From NCBI GenBank assembly GCA_016124585.1, contig WGNL01000013.1, positions 124,001 to 188,000 on the forward strand: a stretch of 64,000 bases of DNA, given 5' to 3'. Shown here piece after piece: positions 33,965-43,662 of the stretch (its first letter is position 1; every line of letters starts with the position of its first letter). The position numbers and the translations under genes were made by a program. The notes under the pieces were generated by a model. The model ran no database searches. It was not told where the DNA came from and worked only from the letters and a program-made list of their open reading frames with translations. The stretch is from Bacteroidota bacterium. Lineage in GTDB: Bacteria; Bacteroidota; Bacteroidia; Chitinophagales; Saprospiraceae.

Positions 33965-35677
33965 TTAAAATCCACAAGCATGGTCGTCTGGGTTTCTGTT
34001 GTCGCCGACTCCTTGAAGCTTGCCATCTGGCAGCACCATCACTGCCTTAATTAGGGCCATCCTACTTACATTCTCCAGCTTGTACCCCATTGCCCAAAGC
34101 TGTTTTCTTACCGTAGTGTCTATTGCAGCTTCTTCGCAGGTTATCACATCTGGCAACCATTGGTGATGAAATCGAGGCGCCCACACTGCTTGGTCTAAGT
34201 TCATCCCATAATCAGTAACACCGAGTAAGGTTTGCAATACTGCCGTTATTATGGTTGAACCACCCGGTGCACCCAATACCATGAACAGCTTTCCGTCTTT
34301 TTCCACTATTGTTGGCGTCATCGAACTTAGCATCCGCTTGCCAGGTTGGATGGCATTGGCTTCTGCTCCAATCAACCCAAAATAATTGGGAACACCAGGC
34401 TTGGCACTAAAGTCGTCCATTTCATCATTCAAGAAAAAACCAGCACCTTGTACAATGACTTTCGAGCCATAGTTCAAATTTAAGGTGGTGGTCACCGATA
34501 CTGCATTTCCAGTTTGGTCTACAATTGATGTATGGGTTGTTTCGTAGGACTCCACACCAATTTTAACTTGAGGGCCAAGTACCGCACTCGGAGTTGCCTT
34601 CATTGAATCAAAATCCGCCATCTTGGTGTTTAGGTAAGTGGTATCTAAAAGCGAATCAACTGGGACATAGTAAAAATCACTGTCCCCTAAATATTTCGCT
34701 CGGTCAGCATAGGCTCTTCTTTCAGCTTCTACAATTGCATGTACAGACTTTATAGATTGAAACCCATAATTTTTTAGGGGAAATCGTTGCAGCATTGTCA
34801 AAATTTGCATGAGCACAATTCCACCGCTTGATGGCGGAGGCATCGTGATAATCCTATAATTTTTGTAATTTCCGACAACGGGCTTCCTCCATTTTGCCTC
34901 GTAGTTTTTCAAATCTTCCAAACTTATCAAACCGCCACCCCGCTTCATCTCAGACTCAATTTTATCAGCTGTTTCACCTTGATAAAATCCCATTGACCCA
35001 TTTTCGCTAATCAGCTTCAAGGTGTTTGCTAGGTCAGACTGAACCAACTTGTCGTTCATTTTCCAAACTGCTTCCTGAACGAATGGTATTGGGTCAGGGT
35101 TTGCTTTTTGAAATTGTGACTTATACTCATTCAGACGGCTGGCCTCTGACTCCGTAATGGCAAAACCATCTTCAGCCAAGTGAATAGCAGGTGCAAGCAA
35201 AGCTTTCCAATCTTTGAGTTTACTGTATTTCATGTAGGCCTGCTCCATACCAGCCACAGTACCTGGCACCCCAACAGCTAAATGGCCTTCTTTGCTAAGG
35301 CTTTCTTCAACATTTCCATTTTCATCCAAATACATATCACGTGTGGCCAGAGCAGGCGCTTTTTCACGATAGTCCAATGCATCGACTGTTCCATCTGCAA
35401 GTCGAATCACCATGAACCCGCCGCCGCCAATATTACCAGCTCTAGGGTGCACGACTGCCAAAGCAAATTGCGTAGCAATGGCAGCATCAACAGCATTACC
35501 TCCAGCTTGCAAAATTTCTTTTCCAACCTGAGCAGCCAAAGGATGCTCTGCTACGACCATCGCTGAGTCTCCCACTAAGTTCTGAACAACCTCATACGGC
35601 GGTTTTGGAGTTGAAAAATTACAGGCTGTTGAAATTAAAATTAATGAAAATATGCAAAAAATGATGCTTCGTTTCAT
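33965..35677 (-). CDS. ggt: Gamma-glutamyltransferase (gamma-glutamyltranspeptidase)
   Basis: 570 residues. It hydrolyses or transfers the gamma-glutamyl group of glutathione in the periplasm. The proenzyme cuts itself in front of Thr380 (ET-THTSIVD), which becomes the N-terminal nucleophile of the small subunit. LMLSSM-type and GAPGGSTIITAV segments complete the active site (MLSSMTPTIV, LGAPGGST). The signal peptide has a lipobox (ISTAC, Cys19), so the enzyme is probably membrane-anchored rather than free. HPRAGNIGGGGFMV near the N-terminus is typical. It is a single gene. Confidence 0.95.
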   Translation of the reverse strand: MKRSIIFCIFSLILISTACNFSTPKPPYEVVQNLVGDSAMVVAEHPLAAQVGKEILQAGGNAVDAAIATQFALAVVHPRAGNIGGGGFMVIRLADGTVDALDYREKAPALATRDMYLDENGNVEESLSKEGHLAVGVPGTVAGMEQAYMKYSKLKDWKALLAPAIHLAEDGFAITESEASRLNEYKSQFQKANPDPIPFVQEAVWKMNDKLVQSDLANTLKLISENGSMGFYQGETADKIESEMKRGGGLISLEDLKNYEAKWRKPVVGNYKNYRIITMPPPSSGGIVLMQILTMLQRFPLKNYGFQSIKSVHAIVEAERRAYADRAKYLGDSDFYYVPVDSLLDTTYLNTKMADFDSMKATPSAVLGPQVKIGVESYETTHTSIVDQTGNAVSVTTTLNLNYGSKVIVQGAGFFLNDEMDDFSAKPGVPNYFGLIGAEANAIQPGKRMLSSMTPTIVEKDGKLFMVLGAPGGSTIITAVLQTLLGVTDYGMNLDQAVWAPRFHHQWLPDVITCEEAAIDTTVRKQLWAMGYKLENVSRMALIKAVMVLPDGKLQGVGDNRNPDDHACGF

Positions 35678-35963
35678 ATTGGTACGGTAGTTGGTAAATA
35701 TTAAAATGAATTTAGATTGGTTTACTTTATCAAGTAAACTATTCGAGAGGTCATGCTAAAAACTGCTTGTTCCCTCGCACTTTGAAACACATTTCACCGG
35801 GAAGTTCTACATGGCATCCCCCCGCCGTAAAGGCTCCCGGTGATTCTTTCCCTTTCACTTTTCAAAGTCATTTATTTTGAAAAGTAGGTTGGGAAATGTA
35901 CCATTTCCAACTCGCAATTTTTTTGCGCTAAATTTCATCAGACACCTGCACATTGGCAGGATT
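35678..35963. other. Intergenic region with structured segments
   Basis: TCACCGGGA (35794-35802) and TCCCGGTGA (35835-35843) form a 9-bp stem enclosing GCC-GTAAA-GGC, which abuts the 3' arm. A second hairpin, GTTGG-G-AAATG with CATTTCCAAC, lies at 35888-35911. Neither is followed by a T run on either strand. On the minus strand the first would lie in the ggt leader. I do not recognise either as a known RNA family. Confidence 0.4.
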
Positions 35964-36020
35964 ATGAATAAAGTTTGGTTAATTATTTTCATGGTTATGT
36001 TGTCGTGCCATCCTTGTTGA
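35964..36020 (+). CDS. Possible 18-residue lipopeptide
   Basis: ATG to TGA encodes MNKVWLIIFMVMLSCHPC. It reads as a lipoprotein signal peptide: a positive residue at position 3, a hydrophobic core and a lipobox-like MLSC, with only C-H-P-C left after processing. CAGGAT before the ATG could help ribosome binding, and a small hairpin (CCTGC...GCAGG) lies just upstream. The last codons run into a strong plus-strand terminator, which otherwise has no gene to serve. No good TAnnTTTG promoter is seen, and chance cannot be excluded for a frame this short. It could instead be a leader peptide. Confidence 0.3.
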   Translation: MNKVWLIIFMVMLSCHPC

Positions 36021-36034
36021 TGGCACTTTTTTTT
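36005..36034 (+). terminator. Plus-strand terminator upstream of purB
   Basis: GTGCCATC (36005-36012) pairs with GATGGCAC (36019-36026), with a 6-nt loop, followed by eight T. No recognised plus-strand gene precedes it except the possible lipopeptide. Confidence 0.9.
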
Positions 36035-36170
36035 GCCCGAAATTGAAGGGCTAAACTTTCCACCAAAAGCCGCACACACCTAGACAAACAACCGCAGGAA
36101 AGCTAGGGCTCGATTTTCATGCGATAGCCTTACTTTCCATCTACATTCTTTTTTCCTCATTCCTAAAAAC

Positions 36171-36178
36171 TACCTTTG
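36171..36178 (+). promoter_or_regulatory. Promoter -7 element for purB
   Basis: TACCTTTG, an exact TAnnTTTG match, 20 bases before the purB ATG. No clear -33 TTTG. Confidence 0.65.
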
Positions 36179-36197
36179 CGGCCTAAAATGAAAAATA

Positions 36198-37529
36198 ATG
36201 CTCACAGCAATTTCACCAATAGATGGCCGCTATGCGGGTAAAACAAAGCAACTTTCCGAATATTTCTCCGAATTCGCCCTGATAAAATACCGAGTGCTTG
36301 TGGAAATCAGGTACTTTCTTGCCATTTGTGAAATCCCACTACCGCAGCTTGCAAAAATTGAAAGAAAAAAATTGAGCGAAGTAGAAGCAATTTCAACCAA
36401 TTTTACGGTGGAGCAGGCGCAGCAAATCAAAGACATCGAGAGCACAACCAATCACGATGTGAAGGCAGTTGAATATTTTATCAAATCAGAATTTGACCGA
36501 ATTGGCCTATCCGAATTTAAAGAGTTTATCCACCTTGGCCTCACCTCCCAGGACATCAACAACACAGCAACTCCAATGCTCACAAGGGATGCCATTCGAA
36601 ACATCCTAGTGCCAGAATTAAAAAAAGTACGTGACTTAATTTTTGATGCTTCGCAAAACTGGGCAAATGTGGCTATGCTGGCTCGTACTCATGGTCAACC
36701 AGCCTCCCCTACAAGGCTAGGCAAGGAATTTATGGTTTTTGTGGAACGGTTAGATGAACAATTGCGCCAGCTGGATGAAATTCCGTGGCGAGGAAAATTT
36801 GGCGGGGCCACTGGCAATTTCAATGCTCATCACGTAGCCTACCCTGCTACGGATTGGGTTGCTTTTGGCAACCATTTCTTGGAGAGTCACCTCGGGTTAG
36901 TTCGGTCACAATTCACCACACAGATTGAACACTACGACAACCTTGCGGCTATTTTCCATGCCATTAGCCGAATCAACACGATTCTGATCGACTTGTGCAG
37001 AGATATTTGGACCTATATTTCAATGGAATATTTCAAACAAAAAACCGTGAAGGGAGAAATTGGCTCATCGGCTATGCCACATAAGGTAAATCCGATTGAT
37101 TTTGAAAATGCAGAAGGCAACCTTGGACTCGCCAATGCCATTTTTGGGCATTTGGCCGATAAGTTGCCGATTTCTCGTTTGCAACGAGACCTTACTGACA
37201 GCACGGTGCTTCGCAATGTGGGGGTTCCGTTTGGGCATTCGCTAATCGCTTTGCAGTCCATCCAAAAAGGAATCGGCAAATTGGTTCTGAACGAAACTAA
37301 ACTTAAAGAAGACTTGGAAAACAACTGGATGGTAGTGGCTGAAGCGATTCAAACAATTTTGCGAAGAGAAAACTACCCTCAGCCCTATGAGGCTTTAAAG
37401 GAGTTAACACGTGGTAAAATACAAGTAACCCGCTCAGACATCCATGAATTTATTGATGGACTTACTGTCAGTGAATCCATTAAAAATGAACTCAAGCAAA
37501 TAGAACCGGGCAATTATGTTGGAGTTTAG
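36198..37529 (+). CDS. purB: Adenylosuccinate lyase
   Basis: 443 residues, of the same type as E. coli PurB (starts LTAISPIDGRY). It cleaves SAICAR and adenylosuccinate, releasing fumarate, at two steps of purine synthesis. The catalytic loop GSSAMPHKVNPIDFENAEGN (key residues S, M, K, N) is intact. The His motifs are in TSQDINNTA and ARTHGQPASPT. The ATG at 36198 is preferred over one at 36188, which is out of frame. It is followed after about 100 bases by divIC, which has its own promoter element. Confidence 0.97.
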   Translation: MLTAISPIDGRYAGKTKQLSEYFSEFALIKYRVLVEIRYFLAICEIPLPQLAKIERKKLSEVEAISTNFTVEQAQQIKDIESTTNHDVKAVEYFIKSEFDRIGLSEFKEFIHLGLTSQDINNTATPMLTRDAIRNILVPELKKVRDLIFDASQNWANVAMLARTHGQPASPTRLGKEFMVFVERLDEQLRQLDEIPWRGKFGGATGNFNAHHVAYPATDWVAFGNHFLESHLGLVRSQFTTQIEHYDNLAAIFHAISRINTILIDLCRDIWTYISMEYFKQKTVKGEIGSSAMPHKVNPIDFENAEGNLGLANAIFGHLADKLPISRLQRDLTDSTVLRNVGVPFGHSLIALQSIQKGIGKLVLNETKLKEDLENNWMVVAEAIQTILRRENYPQPYEALKELTRGKIQVTRSDIHEFIDGLTVSESIKNELKQIEPGNYVGV

Positions 37530-37601
37530 TTCAAAGACATTGCTTATTAAATTGCATTCTTCAGTCGAACAAGTTTTCAGGCATTTCCCGGCTAAAAGTC
37601 A

Positions 37602-37609
37602 TAGCTTTG
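37602..37609 (+). promoter_or_regulatory. Promoter -7 element for divIC
   Basis: TAGCTTTG, an exact TAnnTTTG match, 22 bases before the ATG at 37631. Confidence 0.55.
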
Positions 37610-37630
37610 CACCGTCAAAATCATAGAGTT

Positions 37631-37945
37631 ATGGCATTACAAGTACAAAATCCACTGCAAATCATTGCGAAAAAACTACCAAAGCCTCTTCGCAATAAAT
37701 ATTTCATGGCTATCGCCATTTTTGCAGCCGTTATGATTTTTTTTGATAAACACGATTTGCTGACGCAATGGAAATTGCGAGGCTCAGTGAAGCGGCTTGA
37801 ACATGACAAAGCATATTATGATTCCAAATTGGATCAAGCCAAAATAGACCAAGAAAATATCAACCAAAATAAAGAACAATTCGCTCGGGAAAAGTACAAC
37901 ATGCACAAATCCGACGAAGATGTTTTCATCATAGAGGAAAAATAG
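37631..37945 (+). CDS. Septum formation initiator (DivIC/FtsB family)
   Basis: 104 residues from the ATG at 37631; the frame opens at a TTG at 37607 that overlaps the promoter element. There is one membrane helix at about 25-41 with a short cytoplasmic N-terminus, then an extracytoplasmic coiled coil (LRGSVKRLEHDKAYYDSKLDQ) and the family motif FAREKYNMHKSDEDVFIIEE. FtsB/DivIC with FtsL and FtsQ links the divisome to septal wall synthesis. This short form is standard in Bacteroidota. Confidence 0.9.
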   Translation: MALQVQNPLQIIAKKLPKPLRNKYFMAIAIFAAVMIFFDKHDLLTQWKLRGSVKRLEHDKAYYDSKLDQAKIDQENINQNKEQFAREKYNMHKSDEDVFIIEEK

Positions 37946-38026
37946 GGGTTGATAGATGTGGGCTGTGATCCGTCACCCCCAACTTACTAACACCTAATCA
38001 TCATCATTCACCCATTTTATACATTC

Positions 38027-38908
38027 ATGTCTGTTTTAGTAAACAAAAACTCCCGCATTATCGTCCAGGGTTTCACTGGCAAAGAAGGCACTTTCCACGC
38101 AACACAAATGCTAGAATATGGAACCAATTTGATAGGTGGCGTTACACCTGGAAAAGGAGGTACCACACATCTCGAAAAGCCTGTTTACAATACCGTAGCC
38201 GATGCTGTAAAATTGGGTGGAGCCGATGTTTCAGTCATTTTTGTCCCACCTCCATTTGCTGCTGATGCAATCATGGAAGCTGCAGAGGCTGGTATCAAAG
38301 TCATCATTTGCATTACAGAAGGCATACCAGTGCAAGATATGGTGAAAGTGAAAGCCTATTTGGAAGATAAGCCTGAATGCAGGCTCGTTGGCCCCAACTG
38401 CCCAGGAGTCATCACTCCCGACGAGGCAAAATGTGGTATCATGCCAGGTTTCATCCACCGCAAGGGCCGGATCGGCATTGTGAGCCGTTCAGGTACATTG
38501 ACCTACGAAGCCGTTGACCAGGTAACTAAAGCTGGCATGGGACAATCAACCTGTATCGGCATTGGCGGAGACCCAATAGTTGGTACAACTACAAAAGACG
38601 CCGTTCAGCTTTTGATGAATGATCCAGAAACAGACGGCATCATCATGATTGGTGAGATAGGTGGTGGTATGGAAGCCGAGGCAGCCCGCTACGTGAAACA
38701 GTACGGTACGAAGCCTGTGGTAGGATTTATCGCAGGTCAAACAGCACCTAAAGGCCGTAAAATGGGACACGCTGGTGCTATCATTGGCGGTGCTGATGAT
38801 ACTGCTGAGGCTAAGATGAAAATCATGGCTGAATGTGGAATCCATGTCGTAAAATCACCGGCTACAATTGGCGAAACCATGAAAAAAGCAATGGCTGGAG
38901 AACTGTAG
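38027..38908 (+). CDS. sucD: Succinyl-CoA synthetase, alpha subunit
   Basis: 293 residues, normal length. With SucC it converts succinyl-CoA to succinate while making ATP or GTP. The CoA-binding segment is [12 protein letters not shown], the phospho-histidine is H248 in [10 protein letters not shown], and GPNCPGVI and [10 protein letters not shown] are conserved. sucC is not beside it. It ends in a strong terminator and has no obvious TAnnTTTG element upstream. Confidence 0.97.
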   Translation: MSVLVNKNSRIIVQGFTGKEGTFHATQMLEYGTNLIGGVTPGKGGTTHLEKPVYNTVADAVKLGGADVSVIFVPPPFAADAIMEAAEAGIKVIICITEGIPVQDMVKVKAYLEDKPECRLVGPNCPGVITPDEAKCGIMPGFIHRKGRIGIVSRSGTLTYEAVDQVTKAGMGQSTCIGIGGDPIVGTTTKDAVQLLMNDPETDGIIMIGEIGGGMEAEAARYVKQYGTKPVVGFIAGQTAPKGRKMGHAGAIIGGADDTAEAKMKIMAECGIHVVKSPATIGETMKKAMAGEL

Positions 38909-38926
38909 TTAATCTAGCTTTCAAAT

Positions 38927-38967
38927 AAAAAAGCCTGCCATGCCCCCTTCATGTGCAGGCTTTTTTT
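38927..38967 (+). terminator. Terminator after sucD
   Basis: AAAAAAGCCTGC (38927-38938) pairs with GCAGGCTTTTTT (38955-38966), with a 16-nt loop and a T7 run. Confidence 0.88.
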
Positions 38968-39525
38968 GTTTTCAAGTTTAAGTAATTTTGATTTTGCTGT
39001 CTCCCACACTTGACAAAAGAAACAATTTTGAAAAAAAATTAAATTGAAATCTTTTTTCATTCGATTGATTTCAAATTCTTTAAACATTCTATTTTTTTTC
39101 AATTCAAAATATACCCTTACCAATAAACTAATTGGTACACAAACAGGCAACGTTTTTGCCTAATGTGTTGAATAAGAAAAGAAATAAAGGCTCCATCAAA
39201 AAGGTCGAATCAAATAGCCAAAGTCAAAATAAATCTATCTAGAGGCTTTCAATTTGATTGGGATTTCAAGAAAACTACTTCCTTCTGTTTTTCCTATTGT
39301 CTTACACTTCCATTGATTAAAGAAAAGGCTTTCCAACAAGTCGAAATGCACAAATTCTATGGTTGAGCTTTTGAGGTATTTCTTGATTTTTGGGTATTGA
39401 CAGTTTGGCTTCCAAACTGTAAGCTCAAATTCAATTATTACTTCCAAATTCTCAGCGCTCTGAACTTGTACAGTGACGGCTCGCTGATTTTTCACACTCC
39501 AATTCTTTAACTTAAATCCAATCCC
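38968..39525. other. Intergenic region with a possible small minus-strand gene
   Basis: A TAATTTTG (38983-38990) fits TAnnTTTG on the plus strand with no gene close by. A small hairpin GGCAA-CGTTT-TTGCC lies near 39147. On the minus strand one frame is open for the whole stretch 39525 down to 39235. From a GTG at 39495 it would give 86 residues with alternating hydrophobic strands (TVQVQ, EVIIEFELTVW, IEFVHFDLLESLFF), unusual for spacer DNA this AT-rich. It lacks an ATG and a promoter element, so I do not call it a gene. Confidence 0.3.
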
Positions 39526-42500
39526 ATGGTGAATCCGGCAGTTACTCCGGCATTCAGGAGGCGACTTTTTGCATGTTTGTTGGCCTTCTGCACATTTAGT
39601 GTTTTTGCATTTGCGCAACCTACCCCAGTTATTACTGGAGAGCAAGTAGTTTGTCAATTCAATACCTACCTCTATACCACTGACTTTGTTGCTGGCCATT
39701 CATGGTCTTGGACAACAACTCCAGGCGGTGTCATCACACAAAATCTCGGCAATTCCATCGAAGTTACTTGGTATGGCCCCCAAAACAGCACACAAAGTGT
39801 GAATGTGGTGGAGTCTGACCAAAACGGCGTGACTGCATCTGATTTCCATACGGTTTATATCGTGCGGCAATTGCTTATTTGTGAAAATTCAGTTCAGGTT
39901 TCCATTGACCAAGATGGAGTGTCTGAAATCACGCCTGATATGTTATTGGAAGGAACCTACAATACATACGGAAGCTTCTCTGTTGAAATCTACACGCAGC
40001 CAGGAGTGTTCATTGGGGATGAATTGGATTGTTCGCATGTGGGAATGACGCTTGTAGGCAAAGTAAAAGATAGCTGTAGTGGCAATACTTGCTGGTCAAC
40101 TATAACTGTAGAGGACAAGCTAAAGCCATATTTTGACTGTCCAGTTGATCCCATTGAAATTCCTTGTGATGCAAATATTGATTCCATACCAGCGCCATTG
40201 GTCTTTGACAATTGCGACGTTGACATTGAAGTACATTTGGTGGGTTACCAAGCCAACAACACCAATGTCTGCGACGGCGTCTGGATTACCCGTAATTGGA
40301 CGGCGCAGGATGACCACGGAAACACTGGCTATTGTTCTGAGACTTTGCACATTAGTCCAAATGGACCGATTGATTTTCCGAAAGACACAACTTGGACATG
40401 CACACAGTATGCAGAATATCCAAACATCACGGACGCAACTCCACTTACCGATAGCCTGAACACCACAGGTTCGGGGAAGCCTTATGGAGTTGGCGGGCCA
40501 TATTGCCAATATAATTATTCGCACGTGGATGATACGCTGTCCGTTTGTGGAAATTCATTCAAAATTATCCGTACTTGGACAGTAATCAATTGGTGTACTA
40601 GTCAGGTTATCCTTGAGGATTTCGAAGGAGACAAAAACCAGCAGTTGATTAAGGTGATGGATTTCAACAAACCGACCATCAGCGTACCGGACATTGTCAT
40701 CAATGCCAATCTACAAGGTGTCCACCCGCATCCATGTGCATCAACCGGACTTTTGCCTGCACCTGTTGTATTTGACTCCTGTAATGAAGTCACCGTTCGA
40801 ATTTTTACAGCCGTGGGTGAAGCCGTGTATGTGAATGGTGTCGATGGCAAGGACGGTGGAAATGTACCGTACCCAGGTTTGAAAATTGGAACTCATATTA
40901 TTACCTACAAAGTAACAGATGCTTGCGGCAATTTTACTGAGCTAAATGTGGTAGCGCATGTAGTTGACCAAATTGCACCTACTCCAATTTGTGTTGCTTT
41001 TACCGATGTTACCCTTGAAGCTGATGGGTTCACGGAAGTGCCAGCCGATGCCTTCGATTTAGCCAGTTATGATAACTGTTGCCTTGACCATTTTTTAGTA
41101 AAACGCCTAAGCGAACCTGAGTCCAGTTTTGCCCCTTCCATTGACTTTGGTTGTGATGATGTCCCGGAAGTCATGGTGGTAATGCGAGCGGTAGACTGCT
41201 ACGGCAATTCAAACGATTGTATGGTCGTGACACATGTGAAGGATAAAATCAATCCGATTTGCATCCCTCCCCAACAGAAAATCATTCCTTGTACAGACGT
41301 GCCAGCGGATATTACCCAAGCTTGGTTGGATGGTCTTGGCGATGCCAGTTATTACGATAATTGTGAAGCAACAATCACAGAATTACCTTACACTGAAGAC
41401 ATCAACTCCTGCGGTGAAGGCCATGTAATCCGTCACTGGCAAGTGGTAGACAATTCTGGCAATGTATCTGGTACTTGTGACCAACCAATTTATATTGTTC
41501 CAAACTCGGATTGGGTTATCAAATTCCCTGCTGATTTTTATGGCTCATGCGATGACTTTGTGGATGCACAGGACATTGAAGTAGTCAATTTCGGTTGCGA
41601 CTTATTTGCAGTGAGCCATGAAGACCAATATTTTGCCCTGACGCTAGGTGACAGTGCATGTTACAAAATCGTACGGACTTGGAAGGTAATCAACTGGTGT
41701 ACTTACAATACGTCCCTAACTTACCAGGTAGTCAACCATGACCCGCTTGGCATTTGGGTGGACGAAGAAGATTTCAACAATTATGGAGCATACCAGTATC
41801 AGCAAATCATCAAGATATACGACGACACGCCTCCAGTGCTCAGCTACCCATTCGATGATGTATTTTGTAGCCAAGATGCTACCTGCACGTCTGGAGATGT
41901 TTACTTACCTATCCAAATTGACGGAGTTTGCTCTAATGCTTTTACCATCGTGTACCATTTGGACATCAATAACGACCTGACTTACGACCTAAATGGCACC
42001 GATTTTTTCCAAGGAGCATTGCCAATAGGCAAGCACAGGATTGTTTATGTGGTACAAGATGGTTGCAACAACAATGCACAGATTACCGTCAATTTTGAAG
42101 TGAAAGATTGCAAAAAACCAACGGCAGTATGTGAAAATGGCATATCCGTAGAACTAATGCAAACTGGGATGGTGCCTGTCTGTGCGGCAGCACTGGATTA
42201 TGGTAGCTATGATAACTGCCCAGGCGATTTACAGATTTCATTTTCGCCAGATGTAAATGATTCTTGTAGGATTTTCACTTGCCTTGATTTCGGGGTGAAC
42301 CCTGTGAACATTTGGGTTACGGATGCTGCCGGTAATCAAGACTTTTGCACGACTTTCATTGACGTCCAAGACAATACTTTTAGCTGTTCAAATGGAGCGC
42401 CACTGAACGGATTGATTGCGACTGCTGAAACTGAACCTGTAGAAGGTGTCACAGTCATGCTCAATAACAACAACTCAGGAAATCAGGATTTTACGACAAA

Positions 42501-43662
42501 TGCAGATGGAAATTATCAATTCCCAGGCCTGACAATTGGCGAAGACTACACTGTCACTCCACAAAAAGATGACGATCCACTAAATGGTGTAACCACTTTT
42601 GACCTGGTACTTATTTCAAAGCATATTCTTGGGGTGGCTAAATTCACTTCACCCTATCAAATCATTGCTGCGGATGCAAACAAATCAGGTACTGTCTCGA
42701 CTTTCGACCTTGTGGAAATCAGGAAGCTGATATTGTTCATCAACGCTGATTTTCCAAATAACACTTCTTGGCGATTTGTAGACAAAAGTTATCAGTTTCC
42801 GAATCCAACCAACCCTTGGCTTGAAGTCTTCCCCGAAGTCATCAACGTCAATGATTTACCTGCCGCACAAAGCGGGATGGACTTCGTGGCAATCAAAATC
42901 GGTGACGTGAACAGCAGTGCAACAGTGAATGGTGTGGTAAGTGAACCAACGGGTGAAAGGAGCAATGGCACCTTGAATTTTACCATGGAAAATATTGCTT
43001 TCCAAACGGGTCAGTCTGTACCAGTAACGTTTAAAGCTAAAGACTTCAACACCGTTTATGGTTTTCAATTCACCATCGACTTCAATCCACAATTGCTTGA
43101 ATTCCAAAATGTTGTACAGACTTCCATCACTGGCTTGGGTAATTTTGGAACCACAATGACCGACCAAGGCGCTGTTACAGTTAGTTGGGAGACCAATCCT
43201 CCAATGACCTTGGAAGACGGCGTCCCTGTCATCAAATTAAATTTCATCGCCAAAGCTGACGGAAACCTTTCTGATGCAGTAGCCTTGAACTCCCGATTTA
43301 CCGCTGCAGAAGCTTACGTTGGTGAACCAGTAGAACAGTTTGATGTGGCGCTGATTGTGACTAACGGCAATACTTCGGCAACTATAAATAGTTCTCGACC
43401 TGCTTTCGAATTGTTCCAAAATATCCCTAACCCATTCAGTAAAAAAACAGTGATTGGGTTCCAGCTACCTACTGCCAGCGAAGCAACCCTGACTGTTTTT
43501 GATGCCACTGGTCGTACCTTGACTAGCATCACGGACAATTTTTCTGGTGGCTACAACGAAATCGAACTTGACCGTAATGCCTTGCCTTCTGAAGGGCTGG
43601 TTTACTACCGATTGGAAGCTGGCAGCTATACGGGTTCTCGCTCAATGACCATTGTTCAGTAA
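39526..43662 (+). CDS. Giant secreted surface protein with HYR-like, dockerin-like and cohesin-like domains and a T9SS sorting domain
   Basis: 1378 residues. The signal peptide (about 1-30) ends AFAQ. A PKD-like domain (about 32-110) is followed by several HYR/Ig-like modules with regular Cys pairs and D-N-C motifs (DNCDVD, DNCCLD, DNCEAT, DNCPGD). A CNA-B/SdrD-like module (about 960-1010: TAETEPVEGVTVML, TNADGNYQFPGL) is followed by a dockerin-like pair of calcium loops (about 1020-1065: GVTTFDLVLISKHILG and ANKSGTVSTFDLVEIRKLI). Next is a cohesin-like domain (about 1145-1270: QSVPVTFKAKDFNTVYGFQF, IKLNFIAKADG) and finally a T9SS sorting domain (FELFQNIPNPFSKKTVIGF...SRSMTIVQ). It is probably a structural or adhesive cell-surface protein. 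Carrying both halves of a cohesin-dockerin pair, it might bind itself or its neighbours, which is inference. Confidence 0.85.
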   Translation: MVNPAVTPAFRRRLFACLLAFCTFSVFAFAQPTPVITGEQVVCQFNTYLYTTDFVAGHSWSWTTTPGGVITQNLGNSIEVTWYGPQNSTQSVNVVESDQNGVTASDFHTVYIVRQLLICENSVQVSIDQDGVSEITPDMLLEGTYNTYGSFSVEIYTQPGVFIGDELDCSHVGMTLVGKVKDSCSGNTCWSTITVEDKLKPYFDCPVDPIEIPCDANIDSIPAPLVFDNCDVDIEVHLVGYQANNTNVCDGVWITRNWTAQDDHGNTGYCSETLHISPNGPIDFPKDTTWTCTQYAEYPNITDATPLTDSLNTTGSGKPYGVGGPYCQYNYSHVDDTLSVCGNSFKIIRTWTVINWCTSQVILEDFEGDKNQQLIKVMDFNKPTISVPDIVINANLQGVHPHPCASTGLLPAPVVFDSCNEVTVRIFTAVGEAVYVNGVDGKDGGNVPYPGLKIGTHIITYKVTDACGNFTELNVVAHVVDQIAPTPICVAFTDVTLEADGFTEVPADAFDLASYDNCCLDHFLVKRLSEPESSFAPSIDFGCDDVPEVMVVMRAVDCYGNSNDCMVVTHVKDKINPICIPPQQKIIPCTDVPADITQAWLDGLGDASYYDNCEATITELPYTEDINSCGEGHVIRHWQVVDNSGNVSGTCDQPIYIVPNSDWVIKFPADFYGSCDDFVDAQDIEVVNFGCDLFAVSHEDQYFALTLGDSACYKIVRTWKVINWCTYNTSLTYQVVNHDPLGIWVDEEDFNNYGAYQYQQIIKIYDDTPPVLSYPFDDVFCSQDATCTSGDVYLPIQIDGVCSNAFTIVYHLDINNDLTYDLNGTDFFQGALPIGKHRIVYVVQDGCNNNAQITVNFEVKDCKKPTAVCENGISVELMQTGMVPVCAAALDYGSYDNCPGDLQISFSPDVNDSCRIFTCLDFGVNPVNIWVTDAAGNQDFCTTFIDVQDNTFSCSNGAPLNGLIATAETEPVEGVTVMLNNNNSGNQDFTTNADGNYQFPGLTIGEDYTVTPQKDDDPLNGVTTFDLVLISKHILGVAKFTSPYQIIAADANKSGTVSTFDLVEIRKLILFINADFPNNTSWRFVDKSYQFPNPTNPWLEVFPEVINVNDLPAAQSGMDFVAIKIGDVNSSATVNGVVSEPTGERSNGTLNFTMENIAFQTGQSVPVTFKAKDFNTVYGFQFTIDFNPQLLEFQNVVQTSITGLGNFGTTMTDQGAVTVSWETNPPMTLEDGVPVIKLNFIAKADGNLSDAVALNSRFTAAEAYVGEPVEQFDVALIVTNGNTSATINSSRPAFELFQNIPNPFSKKTVIGFQLPTASEATLTVFDATGRTLTSITDNFSGGYNEIELDRNALPSEGLVYYRLEAGSYTGSRSMTIVQ

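Noticed and set aside
35794-35843. Partial resemblance of the C-rich hairpin to a cobalamin riboswitch core
   Set aside because: The GGTGnAAnnCC segment and the B12 box are missing and the order of elements is wrong.
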